Positions 42,645-54,763 of a stretch of DNA of 64,000 bases are shown here, piece after piece; within the stretch, counting starts at the first letter, position 1, and every line of letters starts with the position of its first letter. A program made the translations under genes and the position numbers. Source of the stretch: Inia geoffrensis. Taxonomy: Eukaryota > Chordata > Mammalia > Artiodactyla > Iniidae. A model generated the notes under the pieces. The model did not search any database. It was not told the origin of the DNA and was given only the letters and a program-made list of their open reading frames with translations. The stretch is from NCBI GenBank assembly GCA_036417435.1, contig CM070915.1, positions 82,523,799 to 82,587,798 of the forward strand, given 5' to 3'.

Positions 42645-45360
42645 GTTAGTGTAAGTGTGAGGGCACGAGTTAGTGTTGGTGTACTGCTTAAGACAACGGC
42701 ACCGATGAGGGTAAGGCCTCGGAAAAGGGTCACGTTCAGGGTTTCGCTTAGGGTTAGGGTTAGGGAATGGGGAGGGATTAGGGTACAGGATAGGGTACGA
42801 CAATACTTAAGGGTTAGCGTACGATTGAGGGCATGAGTTAGTGTTTGTGTACTGGTTAAGATTAGGGCATTGGTTAGGGTAGGGCATCGGAAGTGGGTCA
42901 GATTTAGGGATGGGGTTAGGGTTAGGGTTAAGGAATGGGGAGGGATTAGGGTACAATTTAGGGTACGACAACGCTTAAGGTTTAGCGTACGTGTGAGGGC
43001 ACGTGTTAGTGTTGGTGTCCTGGTTAAGATTAGGGCACGGGTGAGGGTAAGGCTTCGGGTGAGGGTCAGGGTTAGGATTCGGGTTAGGGTTAGGGTTAAG
43101 GAATGCAGAGGGATTAGGGTACAGCTTAGGGTACGACAGTGCTTAAGGGTTAGCGTTCGTGTGAGGGCAAGGGTTAGTGTTAGTGTCCTGGTTAAGATTA
43201 GGGCACGGGTGAGGGTAAGGCTTCAGGTGAGGGTCAGGTTTAGGATTCGGGTTAGGGTTAGGGTTAGGGAATGGGGAAGGATTAGGGTACAGTTTAGGGT
43301 ACGACAACGATTAAGGGTTAGCGTACGTGTGAGGGCACAAGTTAGTGTTGGTGTCCTGGTTAAGATTAGGGCACGGGTGAGGGTAAGGTTTCGGGTGAGG
43401 GGCAGGGATAGAATTCGGGTTAGGGTTAGCGTTAGAGAATGGGGAGATATTAGGGCACAGTTTAGGGTACCACAACGCTTAAGGTTTAGCGTACGTGTGA
43501 GGTCACTAGTTAGTGTTAGTGTACTGCTTACGATTAGGGCACGGGTGAGGGTAAGGCCTCGGAAGAGGGTCACGTTAAGGGTTAGGGTTAGGGTTAGGGT
43601 TAGGGAATGGGGATTGATTAGGGTACAGGTTAGGGTACGGCAATGGCTTAGGGTTGGCGTACGTTAGAGGGCATGGGTTAGTGTTGATGTACTGGTTAAA
43701 ATTAGGACACGGGTGAGGGTAAAGTTTCGGGTGAGTGTCATGGTTAGGTTTGAGGTTAGGGTTAGGGTTAGGGAATGGAGAGGGATTAGGGTACAGGTTA
43801 GGGTACCGCTGCGGTTTAGTGTTAGCGTACGTTTGAGGGCACGAGTTAGTCTTGGTGTCCTGGTTAATATTAGGGCACGGGTGAGGGTAAGGCTTCGGGT
43901 GAGGGTCAGGGTTAGGATTCGGGTTAGGGTTAGGGTTAGGGAATGGAGAGGGATTAGGGTACAGGTTAGGGTACAACAATGCTTAAGGGTTAGCGTAAGT
44001 GTGAGGGCACGAGTTAGTGTTGGTGTACTGCTTAAGACAACGGCACCGATGAGGGTAAGGCCTCGGAAAAGGGTCACGTTCAGGGTTTCGCTTAGGGTTA
44101 GGGTTAGGGAATGGGGAGGGATTAGGGTAAAGGATAGGGTACGACAATGCTTAAGGGTTAGCGTACGTTTGAGGGCATGAGTTAGTGTTTGTGTACTGGT
44201 TAAGATTAGGGCATTGGTTAGGGTAGGGCATAGGAAGTGGGTCAGATTTAGGGATGGGGTTAGGGTTAGGGTTAAGGAATGGGGAGGGATTAGGGTACAA
44301 TTTAGGGTACGACAAAGCTTAAGGTTTAGCGTACGTGTGAGGGCACGAGTTAGTGTTGGTGTCCTGGTTAAGATTAGGGCACGGGTGAGGGTAAGGCTTC
44401 GGGTGAGGGTCAGGGTTAGCATTCGGGTTAGGGTTAGGGTTAAGGAATGCAGAGGGATTAGGGTACAGCTTAGGGTACGACAGTGCTTAAGGGTTAGCGT
44501 TCGTGTGAGGGCAAGGGTTAGTGTTAGTGTCCTGGTTAAGATTAGGGCACGGGTGAGGGTAAGGCTTCAGGTGAGGGTCAGGTTTAGGATTCGGGTTAGG
44601 GTTAGGGTTAGGGAATGGGGAGGGATTAGGGTACCGTTTAGGGTACGACAACGATTAAGGGTTAGCGTACGTGTGAGGGCACAAGTTAGTGTTGGTGTCC
44701 TGGTTAAGATTAGGGCACGGGTGAGGGTAAGGTTTTGGGTGAGGGTCAGGGATAGAATTCGGGTTAGGGTTAGGGTTAGGGAATGGGGAGATATTAGGGC
44801 ACAGTTTAGGGTACCACAACGCTTAAGGTTTAGCGTACGTGTGAGGTCACTAGTTAGTGTTAGTGTACTGCTTACGATTAGGGCACGGGTGAGGGTAAGG
44901 CCTCGGAAGAGTGTCACGTTAAGGGTTAAGGTTAGGGTTAGGGTTAGGGAATGGGGATTGATTAGGGTACAGGTTAGGGTACGGCAATGGTTTAGTGTTG
45001 GCGTACGTTAGAGGGCATGGGTTAGTGTTGATGTACTGGTTAAATTTAGGACACGGGTGAGGGTAAAGTTTCGGGTGAGTGTCATGGTTAGGTTTCAGGT
45101 TAGGGTTAGGGTTAGGGAATGGAGAGGGATTAGGGTACAGGTTAGGGTACCACTGCGGTTTAGTGTTAGCGTACGTTTGAGGGCACGAGTTAGTCTTGGT
45201 GTCCTGGTTAAGATTAGGGCACGGGTGAGGGTAAGGCTTCGGGTGAGGGTCAGGGTTAGGATTCGGGTTAGGGTTAGGGTTAGGGAATGGAGAGGGATTA
45301 GGGTACAGGTTAGGGTACGACAATGCTTAAGGGTTAGCGTAAGTGTGAGGGCACGAGTTA
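42645..45360 (+). repeat. Block duplicated at a distance of 11424 bp, copy 1
   Basis: B, two 8-mers and a trailing piece that match 54069-56784, including ACAAAGC in C, AGCATTCGG in D, GGTACCG in E and GGTTAAGG in G. The offset is exactly 68 monomers. Confidence 0.82.
45165..45332 (+). repeat. Monomer type A, reference copy
   Basis: Recognised by hexamer 3 TTGAGG, hexamer 6 CTTGGT, hexamer 7 GTCCTG, hexamers 13 and 17 CTTCGG and ATTCGG, and hexamer 22 AGAGGG. It carries five exact GTTAGG words (hexamers 16, 18, 19, 20, 25), including three in a row. It closely resembles types D, E and F. In the 1-18.6 kb family many A copies carry GAATAG at the hexamer 21-22 junction instead of GAATGG. Confidence 0.93.
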
Positions 45361-46027
45361 GTGTTGGTGTACTGGTTAAGACAACGGCACCGATGAGGGT
45401 AAGGCCTCGGAAAAGGGTCACGTTCAGGGTTTCGCTTAGGGTTAGGGTTAGAGAATGGGGAGGGATTAGGGTACAGGATAGGGTACGACAATGCTTAAGG
45501 GTTAGCGTACGTTTGAGGGCATGAGTTAGTGTTTGTGTACTGGTTAAGATTAGGGCATTGGTTAGGGTAGGGCATCGGAAGTGGGTCAGGTTTAGGGATG
45601 GGTTTAGGGTTAGGGTTAAGGAATGGGTAGGGATTAGGGTACAATTTAGGGTACGACAACGCTTAAGGTTTAGCGTACGTGTGAGGGCACGAGTTAGTGT
45701 TGGTGTCCTGGTTAAGTTTAGGGCACGGGTGAGGGTAAGGCTTCGGGTGAGGGTCAGGGTTATGATTCGGGTTAGGGTTAGGGTTAAGGAATGCAGAGGG
45801 ATTAGGGTACAGCTTAGGGTACGACAGTGCTTATGGGTTAGCGTTCGTGTGAGGGCAAGGGTTAGTGTTAGTGTCCTGGTTAAGATTAGGGCATGGGTGA
45901 GGGTAAGGCTTCGGGTGAGGGTCAGGGTTAGGATTCGGGTTAGGGTTAGGGTTAGGGAATGGGGAGGGATTAGGGTAGAGTTTAGGGTACGACAACGATT
46001 AAGGGTTAGCATACGTGTGAGGGCACA

Positions 46028-49000
46028 TGTTAGTGTTGGTGTCCTCGTTAAGATTAGGGCATGGGTGAGGGTAAGGTTTCGGGTGAGGGTCAGGGATAGA
46101 ATTCGGGTTAGGGTTAGGGTTAGGGAATGGGGAGATATTAGGGCACAGTTTAGGGTACCACAACGCTTAAGGTTTAGCGTACGTGTGAGGTCACTAGTTA
46201 GTGTTAGTGTACTGCTTACGATTAGGGCACGGGTGAGGGTAAGGCCTCGGAAGAGGGTCACGTTAAGGGTTAGGGTTAGGGTTAGGGTTAGGGAATGGGG
46301 ATTGATTAGGGTACAGGTTAGGGTACGGTAATGGCTTAGGGTTGGCGTACGTTAGAGGGCATGGGTTAGTGTTGATGTACTGGTTAAAATTAGGACACGG
46401 GTGAGGGTAAAGTTTCGGGAGAGTGTCATGGTTAGGTTTCAGGTTAGGGTTAGGGTTAGGGAATGGAGAGGGATTAGGGTACAGGTTAGGGTAACGCTGC
46501 GGTTTAGTGTTAGCGTACGTTTGAGGGCACGAGTTAGTCTTGGTGTCCTGGTTAAGATTAGGGCACGGGTGAGGGTAAGGCTTCGGGTGAGGGTCAGGGT
46601 TAGGATTCGGGTTAGGGTTAGTGTTAGGGAATGGAGAGGGATTAGGGTACAGGTTAGGGCACGACAATGCTTAAGGTTTAGCGTAAGTGTGAGGGCACGA
46701 GTTAGTGTTGGTGTACTGCTTAAGACAACGGCACCGATGAGGGTAAGGCCTCGGAAAAGGGTCACGTTCAGGGTTTCGCTTAGGGTTAGGGTTAGGGAAT
46801 GGGGAGGGATTAGGGTACAGGATAGGGTACGACAATACTTAAGGGTTAGCGTACGTTTGAGGGCATGAGTTAGTGTTTGTGTACTGGTTAAGATTAGGGC
46901 ATTGGTTAGGGTAGGGCATCGGAAGTGGGTCAGATTTAGGGATGGGGTTAGGGTTAGGGTTAAGGAATGGGGAGGGATTAGGGTACAATTTAGGGTACGA
47001 CAACGCTTAAGGTTTAGCGTACGTGTGAGGGCACGAGTTAGTGTTGGTGTCCTGGTTAAGATTAGGGCACGGGTGAGGGTAAGGCTTCGGGTGAGGGTCA
47101 GGGTTAGGATTCGGGTTAGGGTTAGGGTTAAGGAATGCAGAGGGATTAGGGTACAGCTTAGGGTACGACAGTGCTTAAGGGTTAGCGTTCGTGTGAGGGC
47201 AAGGGTTAGTGTTAGTGTCCTGGTTAAGATTAGGGCACGGGTGAGGGTAAGGCTTCAGGTGAGGGTCAGGTTTAGGTTTCGGGTTAGGGTTAGGGTTAGG
47301 GAATGGGGAAGGATTAGGGTACAGTTTAGGGTACGACAACGATTAAGGGTTAGCGTACGTGTGAGGGCACAAGTTAGTGTTGGTGTCCTGGTTAAGATTA
47401 GGGCACGGGTGAGGGTAAGGTTTTGGGTGAGGGTCAGGGATAGAATTCGGGTTAGGGTTAGGGTTAGGGAATTGGGAGATATTAGGGCACAGTTTAGGGT
47501 ACCACAACGCTTAAGGTTTAGCGTACGTGTGAGGTCACTAGTTAGTGTTAGTGTACTGCTTACGATTAGGGCACGGGTGAGGGTAAGGCCTCGGAAGAGG
47601 GTCACGTTAAGGGTTAGGGTTAGGGTTAGGGTTAGGGAATGGGGATTGATTAGGGTACAGGTTAGGGTACGGCAATGGCTTAGGGTTGGCGTACGTTAGA
47701 GGGCATGGGTTAGTGTTGATGTACTGGTTAAAATTAGGACACGGGTGAGGGTAAAGTTTCGGGTGAGTGTCATGGTTAGGTTTCAGGTTAGGGTTAGGGT
47801 TAGGGAATGGAGAGGGATTAGGGTACAGGTTAGGGTACCGCTGCGGTTTAGTGTTAGCGTACGTGTGAGGGCACGTGTTATTCTTGGTGTCCTGGTTAAG
47901 ATTAGGGCACGGGTGAGGGTAAGGCTTCGGGTGAGGGTCAGGGTTAGGATTCGGGTTAGGGTTAGGGTTAGGGAATGGAGAGGGATTAGGGTACAGGTTA
48001 GGGTACGACAATGCTTAAGGGTTAGCGTAAGTGTGAGGGCACGAGTTAGTCTTGGTGTCCTGGTTAAGATTAGGGCACGGGTGAGGGTAAGGCTTCGGGT
48101 GAGGGTCAGGGTTAGGATTCGGGTTAGGGTTAGGGTTAGGGAATGGAGAGGGATTAGGGTACAGGTTAGGGCACGACAATGCTTAAGGGTTAGTGTAAGT
48201 GTGAGGGCACGAGTTAGTGTTGGTGTACTGCTTAAGACAACGGCACCGATGAGGGTAAGGCCTCGGAAAAGGGTCACGTTCAGGGTTTCGCTTAGGGTTA
48301 GGGTTAGGGAATGGGGAGGGATTAGGGTACAGGATAGGGTACGACAATACTTAAGGGTTAGCGTACGATTGAGGGCATGAGTTAGTGTTTGTGTACTGGT
48401 TAAGATTAGGGCATTGGTTAGGGTAGGGCATCGGAAGTGGGTCAGATTTAGGGATGGGGTTAGGGTTAGGGTTAAGGAATGGGGAGGGATTAGGGTACAA
48501 TTTAGGGTACGACAACGCTTAAGGTTTAGCGTACGTGTGAGGGCACGTGTTAGTGTTGGTGTCCTGGTTAAGATTAGGGCACGGGTGAGGGTAAGGCTTC
48601 GGGTGAGGGTCAGGGTTAGGATTCGGGTTAGGGTTAGGGTTAAGGAATGCAGAGGGATTAGGGTACAGCTTAGGGTACGACAGTGCTTAAGGGTTAGCGT
48701 TCGTGTGAGGGCAAGGGTTAGTGTTAGTGTCCTGGTTAAGATTAGGGCACGGGTGAGGGTAAGGCTTCAGGTGAGGGTCAGGTTTAGGATTCGGGTTAGG
48801 GTTAGGGTTAGGGAATGGGGAAGGATTAGGGTACAGTTTAGGGTACGACAACGATTAAGGGTTAGCGTACGTGTGAGGGCACAAGTTAGTGTTGGTGTCC
48901 TGGTTAAGATTAGGGCACGGGTGAGGGTAAGGTTTCGGGTGAGGGGCAGGGATAGAATTCGGGTTAGGGTTAGCGTTAGAGAATGGGGAGATATTAGGGC

Positions 49001-50395
49001 ACAGTTTAGGGTACCACAACGCTTAAGGTTTAGCGTACGTGTGAGGTCACTAGTTAGTGTTAGTGTACTGCTTACGATTAGGGCACGGGTGAGGGTAAGG
49101 CCTCGGAAGAGGGTCACGTTAAGGGTTAGGGTTAGGGTTAAGGTTAGGGAATGGGGATTGATTAGGGTACAGGTTAGGGTACGGCAATGGCTTAGGGTTG
49201 GCGTACGTTAGAGGGCATGGGTTAGTGTTGATGTACTGGTTAAAATTAGGACACGGGTGAGGGTAAAGTTTCGGGTGAGTGTCATGGTTAGGTTTGAGGT
49301 TAGGGTTAGGGTTAGGGAATGGAGAGGGATTAGGGTACAGGTTAGGGTACCGCTGCGGTTTAGTGTTAGCGTACGTTTGAGGGCACGAGTTAGTCTTGGT
49401 GTCCTGGTTAATATTAGGGCACGGGTGAGGGTAAGGCTTCGGGTGAGGGTCAGGGTTAGGATTCGGGTTAGGGTTAGGGTTAGGGAATGGAGAGGGATTA
49501 GGGTACAGGTTAGGGTACGACAATGCTTAAGGGTTAGCGTAAGTGTGAGGGCACGAGTTAGTCTTGGTGTCCTGGTTAAGATTAGGGCACGGGTGAGGGT
49601 AAGGCTTCGGGTGAGGGTCAGGGTTAGGATTCGGGTTAGGGTTAGGGTTAGGGAATGGAGAGGGATTAGGGTACAGGTTAGGGCACGACAATGCTTAAGG
49701 GTTAGTGTAAGTGTGAGGGCACGAGTTAGTGTTGGTGTACTGCTTAAGACAACGGCACCGATGAGGGTAAGGCCTCGGAAAAGGGTCACGTTCAGGGTTT
49801 CGCTTAGGGTTAGGGTTAGGGAATGGGGAGGGATTAGGGTACAGGATAGGGTACGACAATACTTAAGGGTTAGCGTACGATTGAGGGCATGAGTTAGTGT
49901 TTGTGTACTGGTTAAGATTAGGGCATTGGTTAGGGTAGGGCATCGGAAGTGGGTCAGATTTAGGGATGGGGTTAGGGTTAGGGTTAAGGAATGGGGAGGG
50001 ATTAGGGTACAATTTAGGGTACGACAACGCTTAAGGTTTAGCGTACGTGTGAGGGCACGTGTTAGTGTTGGTGTCCTGGTTAAGATTAGGGCACGGGTGA
50101 GGGTAAGGCTTCGGGTGAGGGTCAGGGTTAGGATCCGGGTTAGGGTTAGGGTTAAGGAATGCAGAGGGATTAGGGTACAGCTTAGGGTACGACAGTGCTT
50201 AAGGGTTAGCGTTCGTGTGAGGGCAAGGGTTAGTGTTAGTGTCCTGGTTAAGATTAGGGCACGGGTGAGGGTAAGGCTTCAGGTGAGGGTCAGGTTTAGG
50301 ATTCGGGTTAGGGTTAGGGTTAGGGAATGGGGAAGGATTAGGGTACAGTTTAGGGTACGACAATGATTAAGGGTTAGCGTACGTGTGAGGGCACA
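46028..50395 (+). repeat. 4368-bp super-repeat, copy 1
   Basis: Twenty-six monomers (9+9+8). Limits are approximate: the matching tract begins in F at 46005 near CCTCGTTAAG and ends near 50364-50412. Confidence 0.85.
46845..49868 (+). repeat. Two consecutive 9-mer HORs
   Basis: Units at 46845 (B/A at 48021) and 48357 (B/A at 49533). They match the units at 51213 and 52725 with very few differences, such as GAATTGGGAG near 47470. Confidence 0.9.
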
Positions 50396-51212
50396 AGTTA
50401 GTGTTGGTGTCCTCGTTAAGATTAGGGCATGGGTGAGGGTAAGGTTTCGGGTGAGGGTCAGGGATAGAATTCGGGTTAGGGTTAGGGTTAGGGAATGGGG
50501 AGATATTAGGGCACAGTTTAGGGTACCACAACGCTTAAGGTTTAGCGTACGTGTGAGGTCACTAGTTAGTGTTAGTGTACTGCTTACGATTAGGGCACGG
50601 GTGAGGGTAAGGCCTCGGAAGAGGGTCACGTTAAGGGTTAGGGTTAGGGTTAGGGTTAGGGAATGGGGATTGATTAGGGTACAGGTTAGGGTACGGTAAT
50701 GGCTTAGGGTTGGCGTACGTTAGAGGGCATGGGTTAGTGTTGATGTACTGGTTAAAATTAGGACACGGGTGAGGGTAAAGTTTCGGGAGAGTGTCATGGT
50801 TAGGTTTCAGGTTAGGGTTAGGGTTAGGGAATGGAGAGGGATTAGGGTACAGGTTAGGGTAATGCTGCGGTTTAGTGTTAGCGTACGTTTGAGGGCACGA
50901 GTTAGTCTTGGTGTCCTGGTTAAGATTAGGGCACGGGTGAGGGTAAGGCTTCGGGTGAGGGTCAGGGTTAGGATTCGGGTTAGGGTTAGTGTTAGGGAAT
51001 GGAGAGGGATTAGGGTACAGGTTAGGGCACGACAATGCTTAAGGTTTAGCGTAAGTGTGAGGGCACGAGTTAGTGTTGGTGTACTGCTTAAGACAACGGC
51101 ACCGATGAGGGTAAGGCCTCGGAAAAGGGTCACGTTCAGGGTTTCGCTTAGGGTTAGGGTTAGGGAATGGGGAGGGATTAGGGTACAGGATAGGGTACGA
51201 CAATACTTAAGG
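49869..51212 (+). repeat. 8-mer HOR, composite
   Basis: The left part (C to E) looks like the unit at 48357. From F (50373) it changes to the 45501-type sequence, with CCTCGTTAAG and GGCATGGGTG in F and GGGAGAG in H. The switch near 50364-50412 marks the edge of the 4368-bp duplication. Confidence 0.88.
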
Positions 51213-54200
51213 GTTAGCGTACGTTTGAGGGCATGAGTTAGTGTTTGTGTACTGGTTAAGATTAGGGCATTGGTTAGGGTAGGGCATCGGAAGTGGGTCA
51301 GATTTAGGGATGGGGTTAGGGTTAGGGTTAAGGAATGGGGAGGGATTAGGGTACAATTTAGGGTACGACAACGCTTAAGGTTTAGCGTACGTGTGAGGGC
51401 ACGAGTTAGTGTTGGTGTCCTGGTTAAGATTAGGGCACGGGTGAGGGTAAGGCTTCGGGTGAGGGTCAGGGTTAGGATTCGGGTTAGGGTTAGGGTTAAG
51501 GAATGCAGAGGGATTAGGGTACAGCTTAGGGTACGACAGTGCTTAAGGGTTAGCGTTCGTGTGAGGGCAAGGGTTAGTGTTAGTGTCCTGGTTAAGATTA
51601 GGGCACGGGTGAGGGTAAGGCTTCAGGTGAGGGTCAGGTTTAGGTTTCGGGTTAGGGTTAGGGTTAGGGAATGGGGAAGGATTAGGGTACAGTTTAGGGT
51701 ACGACAACGATTAAGGGTTAGCGTACGTGTGAGGGCACAAGTTAGTGTTGGTGTCCTGGTTAAGATTAGGGCACGGGTGAGGGTAAGGTTTTGGGTGAGG
51801 GTCAGGGATAGAATTCGGGTTAGGGTTAGGGTTAGGGAATGGGGAGATATTAGGGCACAGTTTAGGGTACCACAACGCTTAAGGTTTAGCGTACGTGTGA
51901 GGTCACTAGTTAGTGTTAGTGTACTGCTTACGATTAGGGCACGGGTGAGGGTAAGGCCTCGGAAGAGGGTCACGTTAAGGGTTAGGGTTAGGGTTAGGGT
52001 TAGGGAATGGGGATTGATTAGGGTACAGGTTAGGGTACGGCAATGGCTTAGGGTTGGCGTACGTTAGAGGGCATGGGTTAGTGTTGATGTACTGGTTAAA
52101 ATTAGGACACGGGTGAGGGTAAAGTTTCGGGTGAGTGTCATGGTTAGGTTTCAGGTTAGGGTTAGGGTTAGGGAATGGAGAGGGATTAGGGTACAGGTTA
52201 GGGTACCGCTGCGGTTTAGTGTTAGCGTACGTGTGAGGGCACGTGTTATTCTTGGTGTCCTGGTTAAGATTAGGGCACGGGTGAGGGTAAGGCTTCGGGT
52301 GAGGGTCAGGGTTAGGATTCGGGTTAGGGTTAGGGTTAGGGAATGGAGAGGGATTAGGGTACAGGTTAGGGTACGACAATGCTTAAGGGTTAGCGTAAGT
52401 GTGAGGGCACGAGTTAGTCTTGGTGTCCTGGTTAAGATTAGGGCACGGGTGAGGGTAAGGCTTCGGGTGAGGGTCAGGGTTAGGATTCGGGTTAGGGTTA
52501 GGGTTAGGGAATGGAGAGGGATTAGGGTACAGGTTAGGGCACGACAATGCTTAAGGGTTAGTGTAAGTGTGAGGGCACGAGTTAGTGTTGGTGTACTGCT
52601 TAAGACAACGGCACCGATGAGGGTAAGGTCTCGGAAAAGGGTCACGTTCAGGGTTTCGCTTAGGGTTAGGGTTAGGGAATGGGGAGGGATTAGGGTACAG
52701 GATAGGGTACGACAATACTTAAGGGTTAGCGTACGATTGAGGGCATGAGTTAGTGTTTGTGTACTGGTTAAGATTAGGGCATTGGTTAGGGTAGGGCATC
52801 GGAAGTGGGTCAGATTTAGGGATGGGGTTAGGGTTAGGGTTAAGGAATGGGGAGGGATTAGGGTACAATTTAGGGTACGACAACGCTTAAGGTTTAGCGT
52901 ACGTGTGAGGGCACGTGTTAGTGTTGGTGTCCTGGTTAAGATTAGGGCACGGGTGAGGGTAAGGCTTCGGGTGAGGGTCAGGGTTAGGATTCGGGTTAGG
53001 GTTAGGGTTAAGGAATGCAGAGGGATTAGGGTACAGCTTAGGGTACGACAGTGCTTAAGGGTTAGCGTTCGTGTGAGGGCAAGGGTTAGTGTTAGTGTCC
53101 TGGTTAAGATTAGGGCACGGGTGAGGGTAAGGCTTCAGGTGAGGGTCAGGTTTAGGATTCGGGTTAGGGTTAGGGTTAGGGAATGGGGAAGGATTAGGGT
53201 ACAGTTTAGGGTACGACAACGATTAAGGGTTAGCGTACGTGTGAGGGCACAAGTTAGTGTTGGTGTCCTGGTTAAGATTAGGGCACGGGTGAGGGTAAGG
53301 TTTCGGGTGAGGGGCAGGGATAGAATTCGGGTTAGGGTTAGCGTTAGAGAATGGGGAGATATTAGGGCACAGTTTAGGGTACCACAACGCTTAAGGTTTA
53401 GCGTACGTGTGAGGTCACTAGTTAGTGTTAGTGTACTGCTTACGATTAGGGCACGGGTGAGGGTAAGGCCTCGGAAGAGGGTCACGTTAAGGGTTAGGGT
53501 TAGGGTTAGGGTTAGGGAATGGGGATTGATTAGGGTACAGGTTAGGGTACGGCAATGGCTTAGGGTTGGCGTACGTTAGAGGGCATGGGTTAGTGTTGAT
53601 GTACTGGTTAAAATTAGGACACGGGTGAGGGTAAAGTTTCGGGTGAGTGTCATGGTTAGGTTTGAGGTTAGGGTTAGGGTTAGGGAATGGAGAGGGATTA
53701 GGGTACAGGTTAGGGTACCGCTGCGGTTTAGTGTTAGCGTACGTTTGAGGGCACGAGTTAGTCTTGGTGTCCTGGTTAATATTAGGGCACGGGTGAGGGT
53801 AAGGCTTCGGGTGAGGGTCAGGGTTAGGATTCGGGTTAGGGTTAGGGTTAGGGAATGGAGAGGGATTAGGGTACAGGTTAGGGTACGACAATGCTTAAGG
53901 GTTAGCGTAAGTGTGAGGGCACGAGTTAGTCTTGGTGTCCTGGTTAAGATTAGGGCACGGGTGAGGGTAAGGCTTCGGGTGAGGGTCAGGGTTAGGATTC
54001 GGGTTAGGGTTAGGGTTAGGGAATGGAGAGGGATTAGGGTACAGGTTAGGGCACGACAATGCTTAAGGGTTAGTGTAAGTGTGAGGGCACGAGTTAGTGT
54101 TGGTGTACTGCTTAAGACAACGGCACCGATGAGGGTAAGGCCTCGGAAAAGGGTCACGTTCAGGGTTTCGCTTAGGGTTAGGGTTAGGGAATGGGGAGGG

Positions 54201-54763
54201 ATTAGGGTACAGGATAGGGTACGACAATACTTAAGGGTTAGCGTACGATTGAGGGCATGAGTTAGTGTTTGTGTACTGGTTAAGATTAGGGCATTGGTTA
54301 GGGTAGGGCATCGGAAGTGGGTCAGATTTAGGGATGGGGTTAGGGTTAGGGTTAAGGAATGGGGAGGGATTAGGGTACAATTTAGGGTACGACAACGCTT
54401 AAGGTTTAGCGTACGTGTGAGGGCACGTGTTAGTGTTGGTGTCCTGGTTAAGATTAGGGCACGGGTGAGGGTAAGGCTTCGGGTGAGGGTCAGGGTTAGG
54501 ATTCGGGTTAGGGTTAGGGTTAAGGAATGCAGAGGGATTAGGGTACAGCTTAGGGTACGACAGTGCTTAAGGGTTAGCGTTCGTGTGAGGGCAAGGGTTA
54601 GTGTTAGTGTCCTGGTTAAGATTAGGGCACGGGTGAGGGTAAGGCTTCAGGTGAGGGTCAGGTTTAGGATTCGGGTTAGGGTTAGGGTTAGGGAATGGGG
54701 AAGGATTAGGGTACAGTTTAGGGTACGACAACGATTAAGGGTTAGCGTACGTGTGAGGGCACA
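50396..54763 (+). repeat. 4368-bp super-repeat, copy 2
   Basis: Displaced by 4368 bp from copy 1 with few differences, for example TTGGGAG against TGGGGAG and GGTTAAGG against GGTTAGGG. Beyond its right edge the sequence instead follows the unit at 42813 (offset 11424). Confidence 0.85.
51213..54236 (+). repeat. Two consecutive 9-mer HORs, second copy
   Basis: Units at 51213 (B/A at 52389) and 52725 (B/A at 53901), displaced by 4368 bp from 46845. The first has GGTCTCGG in B near 52628, a private change. Confidence 0.9.

Larger units (their letters stand above)
41469..46844 (+). repeat. Four consecutive canonical 8-mer HORs
   Basis: Units at 41469, 42813, 44157 and 45501, the longest run of unmodified 8-mers. 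The first two share the F subfamily with GGGGCAGG and GTTAGAG. The third has ACAAAGC in C and AGCATTCGG in D. The fourth has the GAATGGGTAGGG and GTTATGATTCGG marks that reappear at 59445. Confidence 0.91.
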
